From contig JAFRYG010000066.1 in NCBI GenBank assembly GCA_017441205.1, positions 1 through 37,022 of the forward strand: DNA of 37,022 nt. Reading direction: 5' to 3'. Under the pieces are notes generated by a model. The model searched no databases. It worked only from the letters and a program-made list of their open reading frames with translations, and was not told where the DNA came from. This document shows, piece by piece, positions 7,569 through 14,879 of the stretch. The stretch is from Pseudomonadota bacterium (lineage in GTDB: Bacteria; Myxococcota_A; Bradymonadia; UBA4248). Both the position numbers and the translations under genes were made by a program. The stretch's first letter is position 1. Each line of letters starts with the position of its first letter.

Positions 7569-8111
7569 ATGTCTCCAAATAAACTCAACATAAAATGGAT
7601 ATACCCGTTTGCCTTACTATCGCTATTCCTTTTATCATGCAGCGAGTGTGAAGAAGTCCCCTACGTCGATCTGAATCCGATATATCGCTGTCCAAATTAC
7701 TATGCTTTTACAAATCTTAAGAATTCTGTAATCGATATTATCTCAAGCGATGAAGATATCGACAGATACGCAAGCCAATCTATTGCAGATTATATCTCAT
7801 ATAGAACAGCAAATTATTCGAACGAATATGACGAATCAAACATGAACAGAATGATCGCTGAGCTGGCCTAGTGCATCAGAGAATATCATGTCGATTTTAG
7901 CAAATACAGTGTTGCTGCCATCGCGACACCAAGTATAGTGGATGCATCCACATCCACTAAAGAGGTATGCTCAGACGAAATCAATATTTATATGATAATG
8001 GCAGATCCCATGAATTTGTATATACACTCATACAATTCATATCTGCAGGTCCCCAAAGGCGATTATAAGCTCAATATCGAAAAGATCAGGCCACCAACCG
8101 GCCCATATTAA
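7569..8111 (+). pseudogene. Family 2 lipoprotein interrupted by one amber codon
   Basis: 180 codons stay in a single frame from the ATG at 7569 to TAA at 8109-8111, except for a TAG at 7869-7871. The product before it has the LLSC lipobox and SECEEVPYVDLNP. The part after it (CIREYHVDFSKYSVAAIA ... EINIYMIMA ... LQVPKGDYKLNIEKIRPPTGPY) is collinear with the intact gene at 6702, which has AAA (Lys) where this copy has TAG. A single A-to-T change in an AAG codon explains it. Either a recent nonsense mutation or translational readthrough; the ribosome site is weak, so I favour a young pseudogene. Confidence 0.75.
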
Positions 8112-8531
8112 GGAAGGTCTGATCAATTGACCTCTCCCCCGACCCCCTCTCCGTAAACGGCGAGGGGGAGCGGGTTTATACAACATCGTTTGGTTGCGCC
8201 AGACAATTATTCAGAGGTTCCCTAAAACCTGTTCAAGCCTATCTCATAAATGGCAATTCTACATAACACCGACACCAAAACGGAGGACAAACCATGAAAC
8301 CCCTATCGTTCAATTGCGAAGTGCTTAGTCCTTCCATTCACTACTCACTATTCACTATTCACTCCAAGCGCATCGGTTGGGAGTTGGAAGTTATGCAATC
8401 AGCAAGGTCTTTGCTAAATCATCGGGTAATTGCTGACCACTTCTAAAAGCTATAAGCTATAAGCTCATCCTGTATCCACACTCGTATAACAGAGCCTTAT
8501 AAATTATGCATTTTGCATTATGCATTATGAA
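8112..8531. other. Non-coding stretch with hairpin, leader relic and simple repeats
   Basis: Contains a GC hairpin at about 8141-8170 (CCCCCTCTCCG ... CGGCGAGGGGG). Further on is a fourth copy of the lipoprotein leader (GACACCAAAACGGAGGACAAACCATGAAA, positions 8270-8298) that leads into unrelated sequence. Then come short iterations of TTCACTATTCAC (8335-8362), AGCTATAAGCTATAAGC (8449-8465) and GCATTATGCATTATGAATTATG (8507-8536). The leader relic marks where another lipoprotein gene once started. No gene recognised. Confidence 0.55.
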
Positions 8532-9692
8532 TTATGAATTCATCATCAGCGCCCGTCTAAGCCGTTCCAGACCATCCAGTACCATCGTTCGCGGACAGGC
8601 GATGTTCATCCGGAAAAACGATCTGCCCGACTGTCCGTATTGTGCCCCATTGCTCAGATAAAGTCCGGTCTTTTCGCGTATCTGTCTGCACAGTTCAACA
8701 GAATCATACGAATACGCACTGCAGTCGAACCAGAGCAAATACGTCGCCTGCGAAGAAATCAGCTTGAGCTCCGGAAGTTCGCGCTCGATGAATTCGCGTA
8801 CAAGTTCCTTATTTCTATATAAATATTCCCGGAGTTCATCGAGCCATTCGCCGCCTTTGGTGAATGCAGCGATAGCTGCGCCAATCGCAAATGCATTGGG
8901 TTCCGCGACTTCATCCGTATTGAGTGCGCGCCAAATCCTATGGCGCAGCACCGGATTCGGCACCATGACGGCTGCCGTCTGAATTCCTGCAAGATTAAAG
9001 CACTTTGTCGGTGCGATACACGTCACACTCTGCATTCTGCAGGTTTCCGAAACCGAGGCGTATGGGACATATTCGGTTCCCGGGTCGGTCAGATCGCAGT
9101 GTATTTCATCCGAAATTACCAGAACATGATGTTTATCGCACAATTCGCCGACCCGGGCGAGTGTTTTGCGATCCCAGATTTTTCCGACGGGATTGTGTGG
9201 ATTGCAGAATATGAGCAGCGTCACCTGTGGGTCGCTCAGTTTGTTTTCGAAGTCCTCAAAATCGATGTCATAACTTCCGTTCGCATATTTGAGCGGACAT
9301 TCGACGACATTCCGGCCATTATTATATATTGAATTAAAAAATATATTATACACCGGCGTCAGCACGATGACTTTTTCTGCCGGCGTCGTCAGTTTTCGCA
9401 CTGCCGAAGAAATTGCCGGTACGACGCCCGTACAAAAGATGAGGCTGTCGCGTTCGACATCCAGATGATGCCGCGTCTTCCACCAGTTTTGGTAAGCTTC
9501 GTTCCAGGCATCCGGAATATCCTGATATCCGAAAATACCTTCCCCAACCTTGCGTTCAAGAAACTCAATGATTGCCGGTGCCGTCCTGAAATCCATATCG
9601 GCAACCCACATCGGAAGCTCCCCCTCTTTAATGTTCCATTTATAGGAATTCGTGTTCCGGCGATCATTTATTTCATCAAAATTGTACATCAC
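8532..9692 (-). CDS. patB: MalY/PatB-type PLP-dependent C-S lyase / aminotransferase
   Basis: 386 aa, full length for the family. Fold type I PLP enzyme: CTGVVPAISSAV near residue 87, FCNPHNPVG (162-170), SDEIHCDL (194-201) with the PLP-contacting Asp, and APTKCFNLAG with the Schiff-base Lys230. The C-terminal RMNIACPR segment supplies the carboxylate-binding Arg. The family cleaves cystathionine or cysteine S-conjugates to pyruvate, ammonia and a thiol; a plain aminotransferase activity cannot be excluded. The gene starts 13 bp after a DUF3737 gene and is probably co-transcribed with it. E. coli MalY also has a regulatory side role, which is not implied here. A second, degenerate copy of the 3' end lies at 4097-4230. 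Confidence 0.9.
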   Translation of the reverse strand: MMYNFDEINDRRNTNSYKWNIKEGELPMWVADMDFRTAPAIIEFLERKVGEGIFGYQDIPDAWNEAYQNWWKTRHHLDVERDSLIFCTGVVPAISSAVRKLTTPAEKVIVLTPVYNIFFNSIYNNGRNVVECPLKYANGSYDIDFEDFENKLSDPQVTLLIFCNPHNPVGKIWDRKTLARVGELCDKHHVLVISDEIHCDLTDPGTEYVPYASVSETCRMQSVTCIAPTKCFNLAGIQTAAVMVPNPVLRHRIWRALNTDEVAEPNAFAIGAAIAAFTKGGEWLDELREYLYRNKELVREFIERELPELKLISSQATYLLWFDCSAYSYDSVELCRQIREKTGLYLSNGAQYGQSGRSFFRMNIACPRTMVLDGLERLRRALMMNS

Positions 9693-9705
9693 CTGAATCT
9701 CCCGG

Positions 9706-10545
9706 TTACTTCTGATTTTCCACGATTACGGTATCTTCTCGCCTGATGCCGGGATCATCGAAGATGAGTTCCCCGGCTCTGCCGCATACGATGCGTCCGG
9801 AGATCGGATTTTTGATGCTGTCGATGACGCTTTCTGTTTCGCAGTCTACCGTGGAATACTCGAAAGCGAGCGTCGTATTGAGTATTTTGCAATCGCGCAA
9901 TACGACGTTCTCCATGTAGCAGAACCCCTGAAGACTCTCGAGCGTGCAATGGATGAATGTTATATTTTTGGAATTCCACCCCAGATATTCGCCCGAAATG
10001 TAGGAATCCCGAACGATGACATTTTCGCAGTTCCAAAAGGCATCCTTCGATATCATCTTGGCATTCGAAATTTCTATATTTTTGCAGCCATCAAAGCTGT
10101 AATCCCCGACGAGATGAAATCCATCAATTTTGATATTGGAACTGTTCATCCCAAAATAATTGCCGCGAGCAGAGACCTGATGCATTGCGATCTGATTGCA
10201 GTGCCAGAGCATCTCATCTGCATGCGGAAAATCGACATGTTCGAGTTTCAGTCCTTCCACGCGGCGAAATCCCTTGGGCGCCTCATAGAGACAATCCGTC
10301 AGTGAAACATTGTGCGTGTACCAGATGCCGGCGCGCGCCATCTCAAAAAAAGACGAATTCTTCACCTCAATATCGCGGCAATACCAGAGTGGATATTTCC
10401 ACTGAAAAGAACAGTTGTCGATTGTGATACTGCGGCTTTCCTTGAGGGGAGATTCGCCATCGGCAAAGATCGAGTCTGCGATATGCAAATCCCGGCTCAT
10501 AAATAGAGCGCGCTCACCCGTAAAACGCTGCTGTCTTAATTCCAT
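9706..10545 (-). CDS. DUF3737 family beta-helix protein
   Basis: 279 aa, full length. Successive short repeats of the type ..I.NC.F..... and ..V.DS.I give a right-handed parallel beta-helix. The FTGERALF start, WYCRDIEVKNSSFFEMARAGIWYT, and FWNCENVIVRDS motifs are those of DUF3737. Function is not established for the family; there is no signal peptide, so it is cytoplasmic. It lies immediately upstream of patB on the same strand, an association I recall from gut Firmicutes and Bacteroidetes, suggesting a shared small-molecule task or a transferred pair. Confidence 0.85.
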   Translation of the reverse strand: MELRQQRFTGERALFMSRDLHIADSIFADGESPLKESRSITIDNCSFQWKYPLWYCRDIEVKNSSFFEMARAGIWYTHNVSLTDCLYEAPKGFRRVEGLKLEHVDFPHADEMLWHCNQIAMHQVSARGNYFGMNSSNIKIDGFHLVGDYSFDGCKNIEISNAKMISKDAFWNCENVIVRDSYISGEYLGWNSKNITFIHCTLESLQGFCYMENVVLRDCKILNTTLAFEYSTVDCETESVIDSIKNPISGRIVCGRAGELIFDDPGIRREDTVIVENQK

Positions 10546-10603
10546 ATCCGCAAACTCCCTCTATCTCACAGAAAACATCGGAATCGAACCGTCGTTCCGG
10601 CCA

Positions 10604-10669
10604 AAGTGAGTGACAGCGTAAGCACGTTGAAGAGTAAGGCAACGTGTTTTTTATATCCCACATTCACTT
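10604..10669 (+). promoter_or_regulatory. Structured element with terminator-like hairpin
   Basis: CACGTTG (10623-10629) pairs with CAACGTG (10640-10646) and is followed by six T, an intrinsic-terminator layout on the + strand. Outer arms AAGTGAGTG (10604-10612) and CATTCACTT (10661-10669) can also pair. No + strand gene precedes it, because the gene to the left is divergent, so it is either the end of a small transcript or part of a long leader of the gene at 10821. Confidence 0.45.
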
Positions 10670-10820
10670 ACCCCCATCATGTTGGTTTTTAATGTGATTT
10701 TAGTGATATTCCTTGACATCATTGAAAAAAATTGACAATTTTTTGGTAATTGTGTTTTGTCTTTTGGGGTTTATTGTGTTTCATTCTTTAACGGGCGTGT
10801 TTTTTCACAAGGGGTTGTTT

Positions 10821-13634
10821 ATGAAAAAAACAGAACTCAATCGAAAAACCTTTTTGACTGCAGCTCTGACGCTTGGCCTGTGTGCGACTGGTGTCTTGAG
10901 CGCATCCGAAGCGAGTGCACAGAGCCTCGCCTGGCCATTCCCAGGCTGCACGAATATTACGAGTCCCTATGGCCCCAGAGGATCCAATGGCTATTTCCAC
11001 AGTGGTATTGATATCGCGTGTGGTTCAGGATTCCCCATTGTTGCGGCGGCATCAGGTACGGTCACGTATGTGAATTCGGGTGCAGTCCACTGTAATTACA
11101 GCTCGTATTATGGTACATGCCCAAGCTGTTCAAACAGCGCCGGCAATCAGGTGCGTATCACTCACAAGGATGGCAAAGAAACCCGATACCTGCACCTCCA
11201 ATCCATCAACGTTGCTCAGGGCGATACCGTTCAATGCGGTCAGCAGATCGGTATTGTCGGCAACACAGGTTGTTCCACCGGTCCTCACCTTCATTTCGAA
11301 GTCAGAGTCAACAGCAACCACAAAAATCCCCTGGACTACGTAACAAAAGGCGCCAAATGCCAGTGTTCATGCGGATCCAAAACATGCGGCGATGACGGCT
11401 GCGGCGGTTCGTGCGGTACATGCAAGACCGGCCTTACCTGCACATCCGGTTCCTGCAAATGCCAAGCAACAGAAATTGCCGGCGGCGGTGTCTTTAAAGA
11501 TATCAAGGCCGGTTCGGATGAAGAAAAGATTGCCGTGGCACTCAAAGACAACAATATTACCGCCGGCTGCCAGGATTCGCCGCTCATGTTCTGTCCGAAC
11601 TGCGATCTGACCCGCGAACAGACCGCCATCTTTGTCGGACGCCTCATGGGATTCAAATACAGCAACCAGACCTGTGACAATCCCTTCCCCGATGTAACAT
11701 CCGGCACAGTAACACCGGAATCCTGTTATTATATTTCACAGCTCAAGAAAAAGGGCATCGTCAACGGCGACGGGACTGGCTTCAAACCCAAGAATCCGGC
11801 CACGCGAGGCGCGGCAGCACTCATCCTTGCAGCAGGCTTGTACAATATCGACAGCTACAAGAATGCCTCTCAGTCATTTGCAGACGTCCCCAAGACGCAC
11901 TGGGCATTCAGAGGTGTCGAAGCGCTGGCCAGCAAATGTGTCACGGTGGGATGCAGCGTAAACACGTTCTGTGTGGATGACAACATTACCCGAATGCAGT
12001 TTGCCACGATGATTGCACGCGCAAAAGGCTTCGTCAAAGCCCCCAACTGCACGCCTGCAGAATGTGACTTCTCCGAACAGCCTTCATGCTCCGGCAATAA
12101 GGTTAAATCCTGCATCAACGGCAAATACGATTATGCCGACTGCGGCGACTCGGCAACATGCAAACAGGGCGTCTGCGAAGATAACCCCTCAGAATGCAAC
12201 GATTCCGAACCGGCACAGTGCGAAGGAAACAACATAAAAAAATGCGTCGGCGGCAAATACACCATTCAGAGTTCTTGTCCCAACGCATGCAGCAATGGCA
12301 CATGCGTCGATTGCAGCGATTCCGAACCGGCACAGTGCGAAGGAAACAACATTAAAAAGTGCGTCGGCGGCAAATACACCATTCAGACCACATGCTCCAA
12401 CGCCTGCAGCAATGGCCAGTGCATCGACTGTCTCGGAACAGAACAGCCACAGTGCGAAGGGAATGCCATCAAAATTTGTTCAGGCGGACAATACATCAAA
12501 CAGTCCTGTCCGAATAAATGCAGCAATGGTGCATGCGTCGAATGCCTCGACAACGAAACACCGTTCTGCGACGGCAACAACATTAAAAAATGCTCGGGCG
12601 GCAAATACACCAATGTTCCTTGCAGCAGCGGCGAAATCTGCTCGCAGGGCAAATGTGAACTGCAAACCGCCTGCGATCCAAATGCGCCCAAATCATGTGA
12701 CGGCAACAACGCCGTTTCCTGCAGCGCAAGCGGTCAGATAATTAATTCCAGCTGCGGCTCCCGCACATGCAGCAACGGTGAGTGCGTCGACTGCACGAGT
12801 GCTTTTGTTCCCGATTGCGTCGGAGACAGCATCCGCTCTTGCTCGAACAACAGCTTCAGCTACTCACAGTGCGTTGCGCCCAAAATCTGCCTGAACGGTA
12901 CCTGCCAGGACACCAGCGAAACCACCTGCACCGATACAATCCCGAAATGCAACGGCACCAATGTTCAGACCTGTGTCGAAGGCAAATACGTCAATACCCC
13001 ATGCGGCGCAGAGCAAATCTGCTACGAAGGCGAGTGCATAGACTGCATCAGCGCATCATTTTCACCGACCTGTCATGGCAATGCCATCCGCATCTGCGAC
13101 AACAACCGCTTCAAGGAAGCCCCCTGCGGTGCCAACCAAATCTGCAGCGGCGGCGCATGCATCGACAATAAGGAATGTACTGCAAGCACACCGGCAACCT
13201 GCGAAAACGATACCACAATCAAATCGTGCAGTGCCCAGGGCTCTTACGAAATGAGCACATGTCCGACAGGTCAGAAGTGCGATATGGGCAAATGCATCGA
13301 GCCTTCCTCCACCCCAGATCCGGGTGACAAGACGAATCCGGATGACAAGACAAATCCGGATGACAAGACAAATCCGGATGACAAGACAAATCCGGATGAC
13401 AAGGATAAAGACAAAGATAAAGACAAGGACAAAGATAAAGACAAGGATAAAACAGATTCAGGCGACACGGATGAGAATGGCGATGATGATAGCGATGGAG
13501 ATCCTTCCGCTTCATTCGTCTCCAATGACTGCTCCATCGGCAATGGCCAGACGCATACATCTGCTTTGTGGCTGTTCCTGACATCAATCTTTGGACTCGG
13601 CATTCTGCGCCGCCGCAAATCAGCACAAAGATAA
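10821..13634 (+). CDS. Giant M23 peptidase / SLH / Cys-repeat surface protein with MYXO-CTERM-like tail
   Basis: 937 aa from the ATG at 10821 (AAGGGG 6 nt upstream; the signal peptide ends ASA-Q at about 34). An in-frame upstream extension to 10713 would bury the signal. An M23 LytM domain (about 37-180) keeps the zinc and catalytic residues: His60 and Asp64 (HSGID), His125, His156 and His158 (HLHFE). Next come a Cys-rich CGDDGCGGSCG linker and SLH-like modules (about 215-405: DLTREQTAIFVGR, NPATRGAAALIL, ITRMQFATMIARA). About ten Cys repeats of the form C-G-N-I-K-C-GGKY-C-CSNG-C follow (410-835), then NPDDKT and DK repeats. The tail has a Cys, a hydrophobic helix and LRRRKS, as in MYXO-CTERM sorting signals. 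Likely a surface-anchored wall-binding hydrolase. Confidence 0.85.
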   Translation: MKKTELNRKTFLTAALTLGLCATGVLSASEASAQSLAWPFPGCTNITSPYGPRGSNGYFHSGIDIACGSGFPIVAAASGTVTYVNSGAVHCNYSSYYGTCPSCSNSAGNQVRITHKDGKETRYLHLQSINVAQGDTVQCGQQIGIVGNTGCSTGPHLHFEVRVNSNHKNPLDYVTKGAKCQCSCGSKTCGDDGCGGSCGTCKTGLTCTSGSCKCQATEIAGGGVFKDIKAGSDEEKIAVALKDNNITAGCQDSPLMFCPNCDLTREQTAIFVGRLMGFKYSNQTCDNPFPDVTSGTVTPESCYYISQLKKKGIVNGDGTGFKPKNPATRGAAALILAAGLYNIDSYKNASQSFADVPKTHWAFRGVEALASKCVTVGCSVNTFCVDDNITRMQFATMIARAKGFVKAPNCTPAECDFSEQPSCSGNKVKSCINGKYDYADCGDSATCKQGVCEDNPSECNDSEPAQCEGNNIKKCVGGKYTIQSSCPNACSNGTCVDCSDSEPAQCEGNNIKKCVGGKYTIQTTCSNACSNGQCIDCLGTEQPQCEGNAIKICSGGQYIKQSCPNKCSNGACVECLDNETPFCDGNNIKKCSGGKYTNVPCSSGEICSQGKCELQTACDPNAPKSCDGNNAVSCSASGQIINSSCGSRTCSNGECVDCTSAFVPDCVGDSIRSCSNNSFSYSQCVAPKICLNGTCQDTSETTCTDTIPKCNGTNVQTCVEGKYVNTPCGAEQICYEGECIDCISASFSPTCHGNAIRICDNNRFKEAPCGANQICSGGACIDNKECTASTPATCENDTTIKSCSAQGSYEMSTCPTGQKCDMGKCIEPSSTPDPGDKTNPDDKTNPDDKTNPDDKTNPDDKDKDKDKDKDKDKDKDKTDSGDTDENGDDDSDGDPSASFVSNDCSIGNGQTHTSALWLFLTSIFGLGILRRRKSAQR
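13323..13451 (+). repeat. 18-bp and DK-coding tandem repeats in the surface protein gene
   Basis: Four 18-bp units GATGACAAGACAAATCCG (13323-13394, the first with two changes) encode DDKTNP. A partial unit and alternating GAT/GAC-AAA/AAG codons encode nine or so Asp-Lys pairs up to 13451. Such a tract is prone to slippage and probably sets the length of the linker between the Cys repeats and the membrane tail. Confidence 0.85.
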
Positions 13635-13657
13635 ACCCAATCGTTTATTTTTGATAA

Positions 13658-13679
13658 CAGGGGGCAGCTGCCCCCTGTG
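13658..13679. repeat. Perfect 22-bp GC palindrome after the surface protein gene
   Basis: ACAGGGGGCAG followed directly by CTGCCCCCTGT, 24 bp beyond the stop codon. There is no T tail. It is the same general type as 34012-34031 and 4072-4093. Confidence 0.75.
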
Positions 13680-13683
13680 CCTC

Positions 13684-13714
13684 TATTTCCGCACCCGAAC
13701 GTGCGGCAATACGC
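13684..13714 (+). repeat. TATT/AATA-framed hairpin element (copy 1, + orientation)
   Basis: TATT, then CCGCAC (13689-13694) pairing with GTGCGG (13701-13706), then AATA (13708-13711) and CGCG. Apart from one T/C mismatch the stem is continuous. The constant frame (C-TATT ... AATA-CG) is the one shared by the other hairpins of this family in the window. Confidence 0.6.
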
Positions 13715-13763
13715 GAAAAATCCCGCGGCAGCACGCGCATACCCACACAGACCACGCCGAACG

Positions 13764-13780
13764 TATGGCTGCAGGCCATA
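13764..13780 (-). repeat. TATT/AATA-type hairpin element (copy 2, degenerate)
   Basis: On the minus strand TATGGC pairs with GCCATA around CTGCA, followed by CG. It keeps the TAT...ATA-CG frame with a different stem. It lies 17 bp from the next element, in the same orientation. Confidence 0.5.
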
Positions 13781-13796
13781 GAGAGGCGCAAACCGA

Positions 13797-13845
13797 GCGT
13801 ATTCCTTTGTGGGAAATGCGTGCATTTTCCACAAAGGAATAGCGA
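13797..13845 (-). repeat. TATT/AATA-framed hairpin element (copy 3), 3' of the M48 gene
   Basis: ATTCCTTTGTGG (13801-13812) pairs with CCACAAAGGAAT (13829-13840), and AAATGC with GCATTT inside it, separated by one G-T pair, giving about 19 bp in total. On the minus strand it reads GC-TATTCC ... GGAATA-CGC. It starts 4 bp after the M48 stop codon, so it may end the five-gene operon, although no T-run follows. Confidence 0.7.
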
Positions 13846-13848
13846 GGA

Positions 13849-14850
13849 TTATATATATTTACCAGACAATATATCGAAATAATTTCCGTTTTCGACCCAA
13901 TCGATGAGTTCCAGCACGCGCCATGCAATGAAAGGATGCGTCTGTCTTTGTATAAAAAACAAAGAAATCAGAGAATCCATCAGATCAGAATCCTGTTTTT
14001 TGAGCTGATAGGCCTGTTCGACAAAGGCGGGCAGGGAGAGCGTCGTACGTTTCGTCACCCCCGGATCGTTTCCGGCAGCCATTTTCATCATGCAATTCAA
14101 GGCAGTTGTGACATTGCGGCAGGCGAGCAGGCCGGCACGGTCAGCCGTCAGCTCGGAGCAGCGAATCCACTTGAAGAGGGCCAACTGAATGGGCAGCGAA
14201 AGATAGCGAGCGATTTCGGGCAGCGCAATCAGGCCGCCTGAGAGCAGGATTTCGAGCAGCAGACGTGAAATCATGTGTTCGGACATCAGATGTCCGAGTT
14301 CGTGGCCAGTCACGAAAACGAGCTCATCATCGTCGAGGTGGTTGAGCAGCGCCGTGCTGAAGCACAGGATAGCTTCGGATCCACCGCTCGTGAATGCATT
14401 CGAAAACGGCATGGAGGTAAAGAACAAATTGTAATCGAAGTGGCAATCCAGTCGGCTGGAAGCACAATCGACGATATGTACCAGCTCGGGAAACTGATCC
14501 TCGCTGCATCGAATGGCATTGGCCGTCAGATTGTACAGATAGGCGCGTTCATTGAATTGTTTGAACAGCGTTTTGAGGAGCACGGAAACGCCGGGAATGG
14601 CGCGCAGGGTTCGCAGGGTTCCGGCATCCAGCTTATGCTCGAAAGATCGCGAAGAGAGCGACTTAAACGATTCGTCGGGCGTCAGAAACAAAGGCTGTTT
14701 GCACTGAGCACAGATGAATTTTTCGGGTTCGATGGCTGCTCGCGAAACGAGTACGCGGTTTCTGGCCTGACAATGCCGGCAAAGCACCTCGTGTTTCGGA
14801 GAGGGATGGGAATCATTCCATATTTTGGATGTCCAGGAAGTATCTGTCAT
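13849..14850 (-). CDS. M48-like zinc metallopeptidase with N-terminal zinc ribbon
   Basis: 333 aa. An N-terminal zinc-ribbon-like motif (Cys24, Cys27, Cys47, Cys50) precedes the peptidase domain, which has HELGH at 183-187 (two zinc ligands and the catalytic Glu) and ELTADRAG (Glu233, third ligand), as in M48/HtpX-type enzymes. One or two hydrophobic segments around 195-225 suggest membrane association. There is no signal peptide. The ribosome site is AAAGGA. It is the last gene of a run of five (29 bp after the EcsC-like gene). Role in membrane-protein quality control is known for M48 relatives; a link to the upstream kinases is inference. Confidence 0.85.
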   Translation of the reverse strand: MTDTSWTSKIWNDSHPSPKHEVLCRHCQARNRVLVSRAAIEPEKFICAQCKQPLFLTPDESFKSLSSRSFEHKLDAGTLRTLRAIPGVSVLLKTLFKQFNERAYLYNLTANAIRCSEDQFPELVHIVDCASSRLDCHFDYNLFFTSMPFSNAFTSGGSEAILCFSTALLNHLDDDELVFVTGHELGHLMSEHMISRLLLEILLSGGLIALPEIARYLSLPIQLALFKWIRCSELTADRAGLLACRNVTTALNCMMKMAAGNDPGVTKRTTLSLPAFVEQAYQLKKQDSDLMDSLISLFFIQRQTHPFIAWRVLELIDWVENGNYFDILSGKYI

Positions 14851-14879
14851 TTGAAATCCTTTATTCTGAGGTCTGAAAA

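Noticed and set aside
7869..7871. TAG as selenocysteine- or pyrrolysine-like recoding
   Set aside because: A one-base change from AAG and a weak ribosome site make a young pseudogene simpler; no recoding structure or suppressor seen.
10713..10820. Longer N-terminus of the giant surface protein
   Set aside because: It puts 36 residues with a second hydrophobic stretch before a clean signal peptide; the ATG at 10821 has its own ribosome site.
12013..13842. Long frames overlapping the Cys-repeat gene on both strands
   Set aside because: Shadows of a repetitive, compositionally biased gene; no independent support.
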